Notes: generated by a model from the sequence alone, not told the origin. 34,580 nucleotides of DNA from Ignavibacteria bacterium (GCA_016873835.1 VGVY01000015.1:1-34580); one strand, 5' to 3'. Positions 7,878-16,196 are shown, numbered from the stretch's first letter. Numbers and translations are program-made.

Positions 7878-8858
7878 TTATGATTTAAGTTTATCAAGCA
7901 AGTTGTTAAAATCATCCGGCAGTTCTGAATTAAAAAATATTTTTTCTTTTGTATGTGGATGAACAAAGCCAAGAGTTTTTGCATGAAGCGCTTGCCTTTG
8001 CATTAATTGAAGTAGGTTTTCCACACGACTTTTCATTTTAGGAAGTGATGAGCCATAAACTATTACTCTGCCCCCATAAGTTGCGTCGCCAAATATTGGA
8101 TGTTTGACATGAGCTAAATGCACACGAATCTGATGAGTTCTCCCAGTTTTTAATTTTAATTTCACAAGTGAGGCAAATTCAAATTCTTCAATCACTTCAT
8201 AAAACGTGTGGGCATGTTTTCCGTCTTTCAAACTGACAGTAAATATTTTTCTATCCCTGGCAGAGCGAGCAATATTTCCAATTATTTCACCATTTCTCTT
8301 TTTAAATTGACCCCAGCAGACAGCCCAATATTCTCTATCAACTGTATGGTTGTAAAATTGCTTTGCCAATTGTGCATGAGTCCACTCATCTTTTGCAATG
8401 AGCAATAATCCACTAGTATCTTTATCGATTCTGTGTACAATACCGGGTCTTCCGGGTTCATTCAAAGTACTTAATTGTTTTGTATGATATAGAAGAGCAT
8501 TAACCAAAGTCCCTGAATAATTACCAAGTGATGGATGTGCAACCATTCCCGGCGGTTTATTAACAATTAAAAGAAATTCATCTTCATATATGATATTTAG
8601 CGGTATATTTTCAGGTTCAGTGTCTTCGGGCCTTGGCGTTACGGGAATCGTAAGCTCAATTATATCACCCGGATTAATGATATAGTTGGCTTTTATAATC
8701 TTATTATTAACACAAATATGATTAGCTTTAATTAATTTTTGAATTCTTGAACGAGTTGCATTTTCAACAGAGTTAGCAAGAAATAAATCTATCCGTTCCT
8801 TTTTCTTACCCTCAGGAATTTCAATTTTAATTTTCTTCTCTGTTATTATCTTGGGCAT
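7878..8858 (-). CDS. rluD: RluD/RluA-family 23S rRNA pseudouridine synthase
   Basis: 326 residues. An N-terminal S4 RNA-binding domain (about 20-75) is followed by the pseudouridine synthase domain. The catalytic motif is HRIDKDTSGLL with D145, and GRTHQIRVHLAH with a following GDxxYGG marks the RluA/RluD family. It is expected to isomerise specific uridines in 23S rRNA. The ATG lies inside the end of lspA (32-base overlap), so it is the last gene of the yggS-divIVA-ileS-lspA operon, exactly where Bacillus has ylyB. Which uridines it targets cannot be read from the sequence, so the symbol is a best fit. Confidence 0.92.
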   Translation of the reverse strand: MPKIITEKKIKIEIPEGKKKERIDLFLANSVENATRSRIQKLIKANHICVNNKIIKANYIINPGDIIELTIPVTPRPEDTEPENIPLNIIYEDEFLLIVNKPPGMVAHPSLGNYSGTLVNALLYHTKQLSTLNEPGRPGIVHRIDKDTSGLLLIAKDEWTHAQLAKQFYNHTVDREYWAVCWGQFKKRNGEIIGNIARSARDRKIFTVSLKDGKHAHTFYEVIEEFEFASLVKLKLKTGRTHQIRVHLAHVKHPIFGDATYGGRVIVYGSSLPKMKSRVENLLQLMQRQALHAKTLGFVHPHTKEKIFFNSELPDDFNNLLDKLKS

Positions 8859-9516
8859 TATTCATTGATATGTTTGAAATCTCAATTTCTTCTATTTCTG
8901 ATTTTTCAAGTTTTTCTATATCAGGCGGTTGCTGCTCTTGAATTATTTCAGATTTAAATTCATCTGATTTTTTTTCATGTGGAGCTGTTTTGTGAAATAT
9001 CAAAAGTAATATCACTCCAAAAGTAACCGAAGCATCTGCAATATTAAATATAGGCCACCTTTCAAAAGTTCGTCCAAAAAGAGTAAAATCAAAAAAATCA
9101 ACATTAAAAAAATCAACAACCTTTCCATAAAAAATTGGTGCATAACCGTAAAACACACCATAAAATGTTCTATCAATTAAATTACCAATGGCGCCGCCAA
9201 GAATTAAAGCGAGTGCAAATCTTATAATAAATTTTTGATCTTTCGATTTATATAAGTATAGAAATATTCCGATACTTGCAGCTAAAGTAAAAAGAGACAA
9301 TAGTAATTTTGTTGTATTATTAACGTCAATTCCAAAAGCTAATCCGGGATTTTCAACAAAGGTAATTTTAAAGAAATCTCCTATGACCTCAATAGACTGC
9401 CCATAAAACATTCCATCAGCACGAATATTTATTATAGGAAGAATTCCTCCTTTAACAAAAAATTTTGTCAATTGGTCGGCTAAAACAACAACAAGGGTTA
9501 CAAATAATACTCTCAA
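8827..9516 (-). CDS. lspA: Lipoprotein signal peptidase (signal peptidase II)
   Basis: 229 residues, longer than the usual 150-180. It is the inner-membrane aspartyl protease that removes signal peptides from prolipoproteins. Family motifs are DQLTKFF (14-20), NPGLAFG (56-62), GNLIDR (111-116), VVDFF with catalytic D135, and FNIADASVTFG with catalytic D161. Four membrane helices are present. The segment between the two catalytic Asp motifs is longer than in P. aeruginosa LspA (26 against about 19 residues). After the last helix there is a hydrophilic, acidic tail of about 50 residues (180-229) that most LspA proteins lack. The last 32 coding bases overlap the rluD-like gene, so part of this tail is constrained by two reading frames. 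Confidence 0.95.
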   Translation of the reverse strand: MRVLFVTLVVVLADQLTKFFVKGGILPIINIRADGMFYGQSIEVIGDFFKITFVENPGLAFGIDVNNTTKLLLSLFTLAASIGIFLYLYKSKDQKFIIRFALALILGGAIGNLIDRTFYGVFYGYAPIFYGKVVDFFNVDFFDFTLFGRTFERWPIFNIADASVTFGVILLLIFHKTAPHEKKSDEFKSEIIQEQQPPDIEKLEKSEIEEIEISNISMNNAQDNNREEN

Positions 9517-9538
9517 ACTAAATTCCTACATTAATCAA

Positions 9539-10147
9539 TTAATGAGTTTTCATTTTTTCTTTAACTTGCAGACAATGCTGAGTATGCGGAACTGCCATTA
9601 ATCTTTCTTTTGGAACTAATGGACAAGTTGGGCACAAGTATTGAGGTTCATCGATGCATTCAATACAAATACCGTAAGTGCCAATTTCAATTCTCTGTAA
9701 AGCATCATCTAAGTAACCTAGAAATTTGTTCTCTCTTTGAGCCCACAGATATAATTTCTCGCGTTCCATTGCATCAGTTCCTTGCTCAGCCATGTGCAAT
9801 GAGTAAGGTGAATTCTCATTGACATATTGACCGGTTGTAGGATCCATCATTTGGTCTTTAAGTGCTTGAAGCTGATCGATAATTTCATTTCGTTTGTCGA
9901 GTATAACCTTGCGAAATTCTTCAAGATCTTTTTTGTTGTAACCTTGAATTTTTTTAACGCGCTTAGTTGGGGATATTACTTCAATATGTTTCGATCTTCT
10001 TACTTTAACCTTAGTAGCTTTTTTGTTAGAAGTTTTTCTTGTTGCTTTAGCCTTAATAGTTTTTTTAGGCTTACTTACTGCCTTTTTTGTTACTTTCTTT
10101 TTGGTAGTAACTTTTTTTGTCCCCTTTTTTACAGCTTTTTTAGCCAT
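9539..10147 (-). CDS. DksA/TraR-family protein with lysine-rich N-terminal tail
   Basis: 202 residues. Residues 1-54 are almost only Lys, Ala, Thr, Val, Ser and Arg, like a histone H1 tail. Residues 70-155 form a DksA/TraR-like coiled coil, with the family-like sequence LHMAEQGTDAMERE (117-130). The zinc-finger region starts YGICIEC (C161, C164). It then inserts CPTC (172-175) and ends in HCLQV, so the fourth cysteine of the usual CxxC-x17-CxxC finger is missing (V195). It sits between ileS and lspA, the place of ylyA (also DksA-like) in Bacillus. The ATG follows a GGAGG site. Likely an RNA-polymerase-binding regulator; DNA binding through the tail is inference. Confidence 0.85.
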   Translation of the reverse strand: MAKKAVKKGTKKVTTKKKVTKKAVSKPKKTIKAKATRKTSNKKATKVKVRRSKHIEVISPTKRVKKIQGYNKKDLEEFRKVILDKRNEIIDQLQALKDQMMDPTTGQYVNENSPYSLHMAEQGTDAMEREKLYLWAQRENKFLGYLDDALQRIEIGTYGICIECIDEPQYLCPTCPLVPKERLMAVPHTQHCLQVKEKMKTH

Positions 10148-10165
10148 ATAAAGTGCCTCCAGAAA

Positions 10166-13100
10166 TTAATTTTTTACTTTAGCAATTGTAATAATACAAT
10201 CATATTCACCAATCTTCCACTTTTGCTCATATCCGCTAACACTTTCGGAAGTGTGAATTTTCTCAGCAAGAACTTCATTAGCAATATAATTAGAAAATTG
10301 TTCAATATATTCAACTATTTTTTCATCACCTTTAAGATATAATTCAATCCGATCAATTATATCAAGTCCAAAATCTTTACGCATATTTTGAACTCGGTTT
10401 ACAAACTCACGTGCATAACCTTCAGCGATTAAATCTTCTGACAACTCAGTATCAATTGCAATGGTAACACCTTCTTCACTTTCAACAAGCCAGCCTTCAA
10501 TTTCATGACTAATTATCTCGATATCTTCTAAAGAAATTTTTACTGAATTACCATCTAAATCTAAAGTGTATTCACCAGTTTTTTCAATTTCTGCAATCGC
10601 ATTTTTGTTTAGCTCTTTTATTGCGTTTGTCAATAGCTTAACCAATTTGCCATACTTTGGACCTACAACTTTGAAGTTTGGTTTTGCAGATTTATTCACT
10701 ACTCCTGAATCATCTTCAAGTACAACTAATTCTTTGATGTTTACTTCTTCTAAGATTACATCTTTCATTTTGCCAAGTGCATCACGCTTGTTTTTATCAA
10801 CAACTACCATTATTTTTTTCAATGGCTGCCGAACTTTCAAATTATGCTTTGCTCTCATTGAACGAGTTAGATAAACAACTCTTTGAGCAATATCCATTTT
10901 AGTTTCAAGTTCAGTATCAAAAAAACTTGGATTCGGATAATAAACCAAATGCACTGATAAGTTACTTTCCAAATTTGTAACTTTATTTAGGTTTTGATAT
11001 AGTTCTTCAGCAATAAATGGGGCAAATGGTGATGTTAATTTGGAGATAGTAATCAAACATTCATAAAGTGTTTGATATGCTGATAATTTGTTTGAATTCA
11101 TTTCTGATTTCCAAAAACGTCTTCTGCTTCTTCTTACGTACCAATTGGATAATTGATCAATTGTAAAATTTGATACCAATCGTGCTGCTTTTGTAACATC
11201 ATAATTATCCATCAGCTCTTCAAATTCTTTAACTAAAGAGCTTAACTTTGATATTATCCATCTATCAATTTCTGGTCTATTAGAGTATTCAATGAACTTA
11301 TCCTTAAAATCATACTTATCAATATTCGCATACAACACAAAGAAATTATAAGTATTGAATAGAGTTCCAAAAAATTTTCTTTGTACTTCCGCTATTCCTT
11401 CTTCATCAAAAAGAGTAGGTTTCCATGGAGGACTTGTAGTAACCAAATACCAGCGCGTAGTATCAGCTCCATATTTATCGAATAAAGCAAAAGGATCAAC
11501 CGTATTCCCTTTTGATTTGGACATTTTTTGTCCTTCTTTATCGAGAATCAATTCATTTACAATAAGATTTTTATATGTTACATTATCAAATAACATAGTT
11601 CCAATTGCGTGAAGAGTATAAAACCATCCGCGTGTTTGATCAATTCCTTCGCAGATAAAATCACATGGATAATTCTGCTCGAATAGGTCTTTATTTTCAA
11701 ATGGATAGTGAAATTGTGCGAACGGCATTGCACCACTATCGAACCAAACATCTATTAATTCTGGGGTGCGTTTGTAAACTTTTCCATTTTTTTCAAATTT
11801 AACTTCATCAACAAATGGTTTGTGAAGATCAATTTCACTTTCCGGCAAGTCTTTAATTGCAACCCTAATTCCATCTCTATCAACAAATCCTTCCTTTAAT
11901 TCAAAGATCGACCCTATTACTATCATATTACCTTCATCATCAAGCCAAATAGGAAGCGGAGTTCCCCAATATCGATCGCGTGAAAGCGACCAGTCTTTAT
12001 TCTCTTCAAGCCAATTTCCAAATCTTCCAGTTCCAACTTCAGGTGGACACCAGTTAATTGTATTATTCAAATCGATCATACGTTTTGCAATTTCTGTAGT
12101 TCTGATATACCAGCTATCTCTTGCATAATAGATTAACGGATTCTCGCAACGCCAGCAATGCGGATAAGAGTGAAGGTAATCATTCGTTGCTTTATAAAGC
12201 AGATTTCGTTCCTTAAGATTTCTAATTATATCCGGATCAGCTCCTTTTTCTTCATGAGTTTCAAACTGAATTGATTTAACTAACCTTCCAGCAAAATCGG
12301 TAACCTGATCAGTAAATCTTCCACTTTTTGTAACTGGCTGAATAAATGGCAAGTCAAATTTTTTTGAAACCTCATAGTCATCAGCACCAAAAGCTGGAGC
12401 AATATGAACAACACCGGTACCATCTTCAGTACTAACAAAATCTCCGGGAATTACATACCAGGCTCGTTTCTCAACTGGTATATAATTGAATAGAGGTTCG
12501 TAATCTTTATTTAATAATTCACTTCCTTTTAATTCTTCTAAAAGCTGATACTCTTCTTCTTTAATGATGGATAGTCGCGCTTTAGCAAGGTAGATTATTC
12601 CATGTTTCTCATGTTTAATTTTCACATACTCTATTTCTGGTCCAACAGCTAATGCAATGTTAGAAATCAATGTCCAAGGTGTAGTAGTCCAGACTAATAT
12701 AGCAGCATCTTCATCCTTAAGCTTGAATTTCACATAAACACTTGGGTCTTTAACTTCATCATATCCAAGCGCAAGTTCGTGAGAAGAAAGAGGTGTTTCG
12801 CAATGCGGACATTGTGGAACAATTTTAAACCCTTTATAAATTAATCCTTTTTTATAATATTCTGAAAGCGCCCACCAAACTGATTCAATATACTCATTTG
12901 TACATGTGATATATGGATCATCAAGATTAATCCAATAACCCATTCTCTCAGTTAAAGTACGCCAGCCTTCTTTCATTTCGATGTGGTGATAAACCAGTTC
13001 TTTGGCTTTCTTATTGAATTTAGAGACGCCGAATTTTTCGATATCAGATTTCTGAGTAAAACCAAGTTCTTTTTCTAATGCAATTTCTATTGGAAGTCCA

Positions 13101-13363
13101 TGAGTATCCCAACCGGCTTTGCGATGGACTTGAAATCCTTGCATTGTTTTATATCGGCAGACAAGATCTTTAAGTGTTCTCGCCATAACATGATGAATAC
13201 CAGGTTTGCCGTTTACTGTAGGAGGCCCTTCATAGAATGTAAATGGTTTGTTAAAATCGCGAGTCGAAATACTCTTTTCGAAAATTTTATTTTCTTCCCA
13301 AAATCTTAGAATTCGTTCTTCTATTTCAGGATAATTAATTTTTTCGTCAAATTGTTTAAACAT
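10166..13363 (-). CDS. ileS: Isoleucyl-tRNA synthetase, type 2 with GxHH signature
   Basis: 1065 residues, full length. It charges tRNA-Ile in the cytoplasm. Class I features: a signature region reading PGIHHVMARTLKD, where the usual HIGH is replaced by G55-I-H-H58, and KMSKS at 613-617. The editing domain shows TTTPWTLISN (226-235) and GTGVVHIAPAFGADD (315-329). CxxC pairs at 185-188 and 403-406 may bind zinc. DRYWGTPLPIW (463-473) and SGAMPFAQFHYP (543-554) are typical of IleRS. The motif and overall look fit the IleRS2 clade, which is associated with mupirocin resistance. It lies between the membrane protein gene and the dksA-like gene on the same strand. No T-box leader was seen. Confidence 0.97.
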   Translation of the reverse strand: MFKQFDEKINYPEIEERILRFWEENKIFEKSISTRDFNKPFTFYEGPPTVNGKPGIHHVMARTLKDLVCRYKTMQGFQVHRKAGWDTHGLPIEIALEKELGFTQKSDIEKFGVSKFNKKAKELVYHHIEMKEGWRTLTERMGYWINLDDPYITCTNEYIESVWWALSEYYKKGLIYKGFKIVPQCPHCETPLSSHELALGYDEVKDPSVYVKFKLKDEDAAILVWTTTPWTLISNIALAVGPEIEYVKIKHEKHGIIYLAKARLSIIKEEEYQLLEELKGSELLNKDYEPLFNYIPVEKRAWYVIPGDFVSTEDGTGVVHIAPAFGADDYEVSKKFDLPFIQPVTKSGRFTDQVTDFAGRLVKSIQFETHEEKGADPDIIRNLKERNLLYKATNDYLHSYPHCWRCENPLIYYARDSWYIRTTEIAKRMIDLNNTINWCPPEVGTGRFGNWLEENKDWSLSRDRYWGTPLPIWLDDEGNMIVIGSIFELKEGFVDRDGIRVAIKDLPESEIDLHKPFVDEVKFEKNGKVYKRTPELIDVWFDSGAMPFAQFHYPFENKDLFEQNYPCDFICEGIDQTRGWFYTLHAIGTMLFDNVTYKNLIVNELILDKEGQKMSKSKGNTVDPFALFDKYGADTTRWYLVTTSPPWKPTLFDEEGIAEVQRKFFGTLFNTYNFFVLYANIDKYDFKDKFIEYSNRPEIDRWIISKLSSLVKEFEELMDNYDVTKAARLVSNFTIDQLSNWYVRRSRRRFWKSEMNSNKLSAYQTLYECLITISKLTSPFAPFIAEELYQNLNKVTNLESNLSVHLVYYPNPSFFDTELETKMDIAQRVVYLTRSMRAKHNLKVRQPLKKIMVVVDKNKRDALGKMKDVILEEVNIKELVVLEDDSGVVNKSAKPNFKVVGPKYGKLVKLLTNAIKELNKNAIAEIEKTGEYTLDLDGNSVKISLEDIEIISHEIEGWLVESEEGVTIAIDTELSEDLIAEGYAREFVNRVQNMRKDFGLDIIDRIELYLKGDEKIVEYIEQFSNYIANEVLAEKIHTSESVSGYEQKWKIGEYDCIITIAKVKN

Positions 13364-13389
13364 CTTATATCTCTATAATTGAAAATTTT

Positions 13390-14013
13390 TTATTCGCTCT
13401 CTTTTTCTTTTTCGTATTTTTTTAATAATTCTCTTTCCGCAGCAATAAATTCTTTAAGACGTAGTTCAATTACATTTTTTCTTTCAATCATTTCATCCAC
13501 TGTCTGATGAGAGTGGTGAAGCAATTTATCAGCTTTTAATTTGGCTTCTTCAACAATTAAACGAGCTTCACGCTGAGCATTAGCAGCCATAAGGGATATA
13601 CTTTCATTGTCGTTCTTATAAACCTTCCCTTCTTTTTGAATCAAAATTAATTCACAAACGGCCATTCCAAAAAATGCCATCAATCCAAGTGTTATGTTTC
13701 TAAGAATATATAGAATCATATTTTCAACCAGTAATTCATTTAGTCCAAAATAATCGCTGAAAAAAGAAACTAATAACACGCTTAAAAAAGCAGAAGCAAC
13801 GATTACAGAAAAAACAACTTTCCCACCATGGTTATAGCCAAGTGTTTTATTGATCAGCCATCCGCAAGAAAATGAAAAGATTGAAAGTACAAACCAAACT
13901 GAAAAATTTTGATAGCCGGATTTAAACAGCTCAGTGCTCAAAAAATTTGAAGCAAAAATAATGACTGCAAGTAAACCGGCGGTCGCGTAATAAATATTTT
14001 TTCTATCGGTCAT
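13390..14013 (-). CDS. Membrane protein with DivIVA-like cytoplasmic coiled coil
   Basis: 207 residues, not a family I recognise. About four membrane helices (near 8-24, 37-55, 64-86, 98-124) are followed by a charged helical tail (145-205). The tail resembles the middle of the DivIVA protein encoded two genes upstream: EAKLKADKLL (156-165) against EAELKAVQII, and ERKNVIELRLKEFIAAEREL (177-196) against ERKLLIARIKAMIESQADLL. The start ATG overlaps the stop of the phosphorylase gene (ATGA), so the two are translationally coupled; ileS follows 26 bases after the stop. A role in membrane-associated division or envelope organisation is suggested by context and similarity only. Confidence 0.8.
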   Translation of the reverse strand: MTDRKNIYYATAGLLAVIIFASNFLSTELFKSGYQNFSVWFVLSIFSFSCGWLINKTLGYNHGGKVVFSVIVASAFLSVLLVSFFSDYFGLNELLVENMILYILRNITLGLMAFFGMAVCELILIQKEGKVYKNDNESISLMAANAQREARLIVEEAKLKADKLLHHSHQTVDEMIERKNVIELRLKEFIAAERELLKKYEKEKESE

Positions 14014-14831
14014 AATTCTTTAATAACCTCTTTCATTATTAAAGTCATTTTTGGTTCAGCTTCCATTGCTGTTGCGATAATCTCTTTAACATCAACTGGT
14101 TTTAATGTTTCAGGAATACATTCATCTGTAATGATACTAATACCCAATACTTCCATACCCATGTGATTTGCAACAATATTTTCTGGAACAGTTGACATAC
14201 CAACAACATCTGCACCAATTTTTCTAAGGAAAGAATATTCTGCTTTTGTTTCTAGGTTCGGTCCTGGGACTGCTACATAAACACCTTTATGGACGGAAAT
14301 ATTATTTTTCTTTGCTAAATTTTCTGCAATTTCAATCAATCTGTTTGAATATGGTTCGCTCATATCCGGAAACCTTGGACCAAAATCATCTTCATTTCTA
14401 CCTATTAGAGGGTTATCACCCAATAAATTAATGTGATCTGAGATTATCATAATATTGCCGCGCTTATAATTAGGATTCATTCCGCCGCACGCATTTGAAA
14501 CGAGAAGAGTTTTAACGCCAAGAAATTTCATAACTCTGACGGGATAAGTAATTTGCTGCATTGTATAACCCTCGTAGAAATGAAATCTGCCTTGCATCGC
14601 AACAATATTCTTACCATAAATTTTACCAAATATTAATTTCCCTTTATGCGATTCAACGGTTGACAATGGGAAATGCGGTAAATCAGCATAATCAATTTCC
14701 AACTCCACATTTATTTCCCTAACCAAACCTCCAAGCCCGGTACCTAATATAATCCCAATCGAGTATTCTTTATCAGTTCGTTTTCTGATGATTGATAGAG
14801 TTTCATTAATCATGTTAATTAAGTTGCTCAT
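14010..14831 (-). CDS. punA: Purine nucleoside phosphorylase, trimeric PunA type
   Basis: 273 residues, standard for trimeric PNP/MTAP enzymes, which split purine nucleosides with phosphate in salvage. Visible features: phosphate-loop GIILGTGLGG (26-35), GRFHFYEGY (81-89), SNACGGMNP (112-120), SDHINL (131-136), GPNLETKAE (190-198) with base-binding E194, and GMSTVPE (211-217). The position equivalent to human PNP Asn243 is Asp (IITDEC, D236). In human PNP, N243D shifts specificity toward adenosine, and MTAP enzymes also use Asp there, so adenine nucleosides may be accepted. Both ends overlap neighbours by ATGA, tying the gene to divIVA and the membrane protein gene. Confidence 0.92.
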   Translation of the reverse strand: MSNLINMINETLSIIRKRTDKEYSIGIILGTGLGGLVREINVELEIDYADLPHFPLSTVESHKGKLIFGKIYGKNIVAMQGRFHFYEGYTMQQITYPVRVMKFLGVKTLLVSNACGGMNPNYKRGNIMIISDHINLLGDNPLIGRNEDDFGPRFPDMSEPYSNRLIEIAENLAKKNNISVHKGVYVAVPGPNLETKAEYSFLRKIGADVVGMSTVPENIVANHMGMEVLGISIITDECIPETLKPVDVKEIIATAMEAEPKMTLIMKEVIKEL

Positions 14832-15379
14832 AAAAGTTTCTCCAAAATATCATTCACATCAATATCAGCTTGTTCTTCCTTTTTCGGTTCGTCTAAGGAT
14901 TTTGTTTTCCTAGTTTGTTTTCGTGTATCAATGTTTTCTATATTGAATTCAAGCAAGTCCGCTTGAGATTCAATCATTGCTTTAATTCTAGCAATTAATA
15001 ATTTTCTTTCCTCCCTCAACTTTAACACAGATTCTCTAACAGCATTTGCACTTTCTTTTGCCTTTTCAATAATTTGAACAGCTTTCAATTCTGCTTCTTT
15101 CAACATTAATGCTGTTTGTTTTTTTGCCGAATCAATTGCTTTCGAAGTTGATTCGGTAGCACTCAACATAGCAGTCTGAAGATTTTTTTCAATCCGCTTA
15201 TATTCTTTCATCTGTTCATCAAGCCGTTCAATATCATTTTTTAATTTTTCATTTTCTTGGTTTAGCCTTTCAAAATCTTCAGCAAGATTTTCTAAAAAAT
15301 TGCGGACTTCTTCACGGTCGTAACCTCGAACCGATTTATTGAACTCCTGATTTTTTATTCCAAACGGTGTGAATTTCAT
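14828..15379 (-). CDS. divIVA: DivIVA-domain coiled-coil protein
   Basis: 183 residues. The first 35 residues (MKFTPFGIKNQEFNKSVRGY, then DREEVRNFL) match the DivIVA N-terminal domain, with F and RGYD at the membrane-curvature-binding end. Residues 30-150 are a long coiled coil, and the tail (150-183) is charged. DivIVA proteins self-assemble at curved membranes and recruit division or growth proteins; they are common in Firmicutes and Actinobacteria and less so in Gram-negative bacteria. The gene lies 15 bases after yggS and overlaps the phosphorylase start by ATGA. The Bacillus ylmE...divIVA-ileS arrangement supports orthology. The localisation role here is inferred. Confidence 0.9.
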   Translation of the reverse strand: MKFTPFGIKNQEFNKSVRGYDREEVRNFLENLAEDFERLNQENEKLKNDIERLDEQMKEYKRIEKNLQTAMLSATESTSKAIDSAKKQTALMLKEAELKAVQIIEKAKESANAVRESVLKLREERKLLIARIKAMIESQADLLEFNIENIDTRKQTRKTKSLDEPKKEEQADIDVNDILEKLL

Positions 15380-15394
15380 TTTAAATCCACGCTA

Positions 15395-16075
15395 TTAATA
15401 ATTTCTTTCGCCAAAAATTGCTGAACCAATCCTTAACATAGTTGAACCTTCTTCTATCGCAATTCTATAATCATTTGTCATACCCATAGAAAGTTCAGTT
15501 AAGTTATATCCATTTTTGTTCAGCTTTTCAAATAAATTTCTTAATTGTGTAAATGAGCCTCGAATTATTTTTTCATCATTAGTAAATGGAGCCATTGTCA
15601 TTAATCCAATCAGATTTATGCTCGGTGCTTCAAAACAATATTGAGTTGTAGAAAATATCTCATCTTCATTTAGTAATCCAAATTTAGTCGCTTCTTTAGA
15701 AGTTTTGATTTCTAACAATACATTTTGAATCTTATTGTTCTGCTCAGCTCTTGTTTTTACCTCTTCAGCTAATTTTTTTGAATCAATAGAATGAATTAAT
15801 ACAGAACTTTTGATTATATACTTAACTTTATTTTTTTGTAGATGACCAATAAAGTGCCAATTAATATTATCAAAAATTAATTCGGATTTATCTCTAAGTT
15901 CTTGCGCTCTATTCTCTCCAAACTCATTTACACCAGCAAGCAAAGCTTGTTTTATATTTTCAATACTTTGAGTTTTACTTACTGCAATCAGTTTTATATC
16001 AGAACGATGCCTTCCGCAGTTATTACAAATAGAAGAAATTTCTTCCTCTAAGACCTTTATATTATCTTTAATCAT
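15395..16075 (-). CDS. yggS: YggS/PLPBP-family pyridoxal phosphate homeostasis protein
   Basis: 226 residues, a single alanine-racemase-like TIM barrel without the C-terminal catalytic domain. PLP lysine K34 lies in LIAVSKTQS (29-37). Other family marks are FGENRAQEL, HFIGHLQKNK, and the C-terminal phosphate-binding segment LSMGMTNDY followed by GSTMLRIGSAIFG. It binds PLP and buffers vitamin B6 and amino-acid pools; no enzyme reaction is established. It is the first gene of the eight-gene operon, matching ylmE in Bacillus. The ATG has no clear Shine-Dalgarno site and the predicted leader is very short. Confidence 0.95.
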   Translation of the reverse strand: MIKDNIKVLEEEISSICNNCGRHRSDIKLIAVSKTQSIENIKQALLAGVNEFGENRAQELRDKSELIFDNINWHFIGHLQKNKVKYIIKSSVLIHSIDSKKLAEEVKTRAEQNNKIQNVLLEIKTSKEATKFGLLNEDEIFSTTQYCFEAPSINLIGLMTMAPFTNDEKIIRGSFTQLRNLFEKLNKNGYNLTELSMGMTNDYRIAIEEGSTMLRIGSAIFGERNY

Positions 16076-16093
16076 GCTAAAATTAAGGGTGAA

Positions 16094-16122
16094 AAGCTAT
16101 CCCTTTTGCTTTAGAAAGTCAA
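16094..16122 (-). promoter_or_regulatory. Possible promoter for the yggS-divIVA-ileS operon
   Basis: On the minus strand TTGACT (16122-16117), a 17-base spacer and TAGCTT (16099-16094). The -35 box is good (5 of 6) and the -10 box weak (3 of 6). It lies just downstream of the nrdJ terminator and would give a leader of only about 12 bases before the yggS ATG at 16075. The position is right but the score is modest. Confidence 0.4.
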
Positions 16123-16140
16123 TGAATAACGTTCCAAATA

Positions 16141-16172
16141 TAATAAAAAGAGGGGCTATGTAGCCCCTCTTT
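16141..16172 (-). terminator. Rho-independent terminator of nrdJ
   Basis: Perfect inverted repeat AAAGAGGGGCTA (16147-16158) and TAGCCCCTCTTT (16161-16172): 12 pairs including a GC-rich core. Reading the minus strand, the stem is followed by TTTTTATTA, a proper U tract. It ends nrdJ transcription 25 bases after the stop and insulates the yggS operon. Confidence 0.92.
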
Positions 16173-16196
16173 AGGTTATAATTTTTCTGGTATATC

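Noticed and set aside
9827-10342. Plus-strand ORF of 171 codons opposite the dksA-like gene and the ileS end
   Set aside because: It is antisense to a Lys-rich tail, which gives a Phe/Leu/Ser/Cys-rich nonsense product. The minus-strand genes have clear motifs and ribosome sites.
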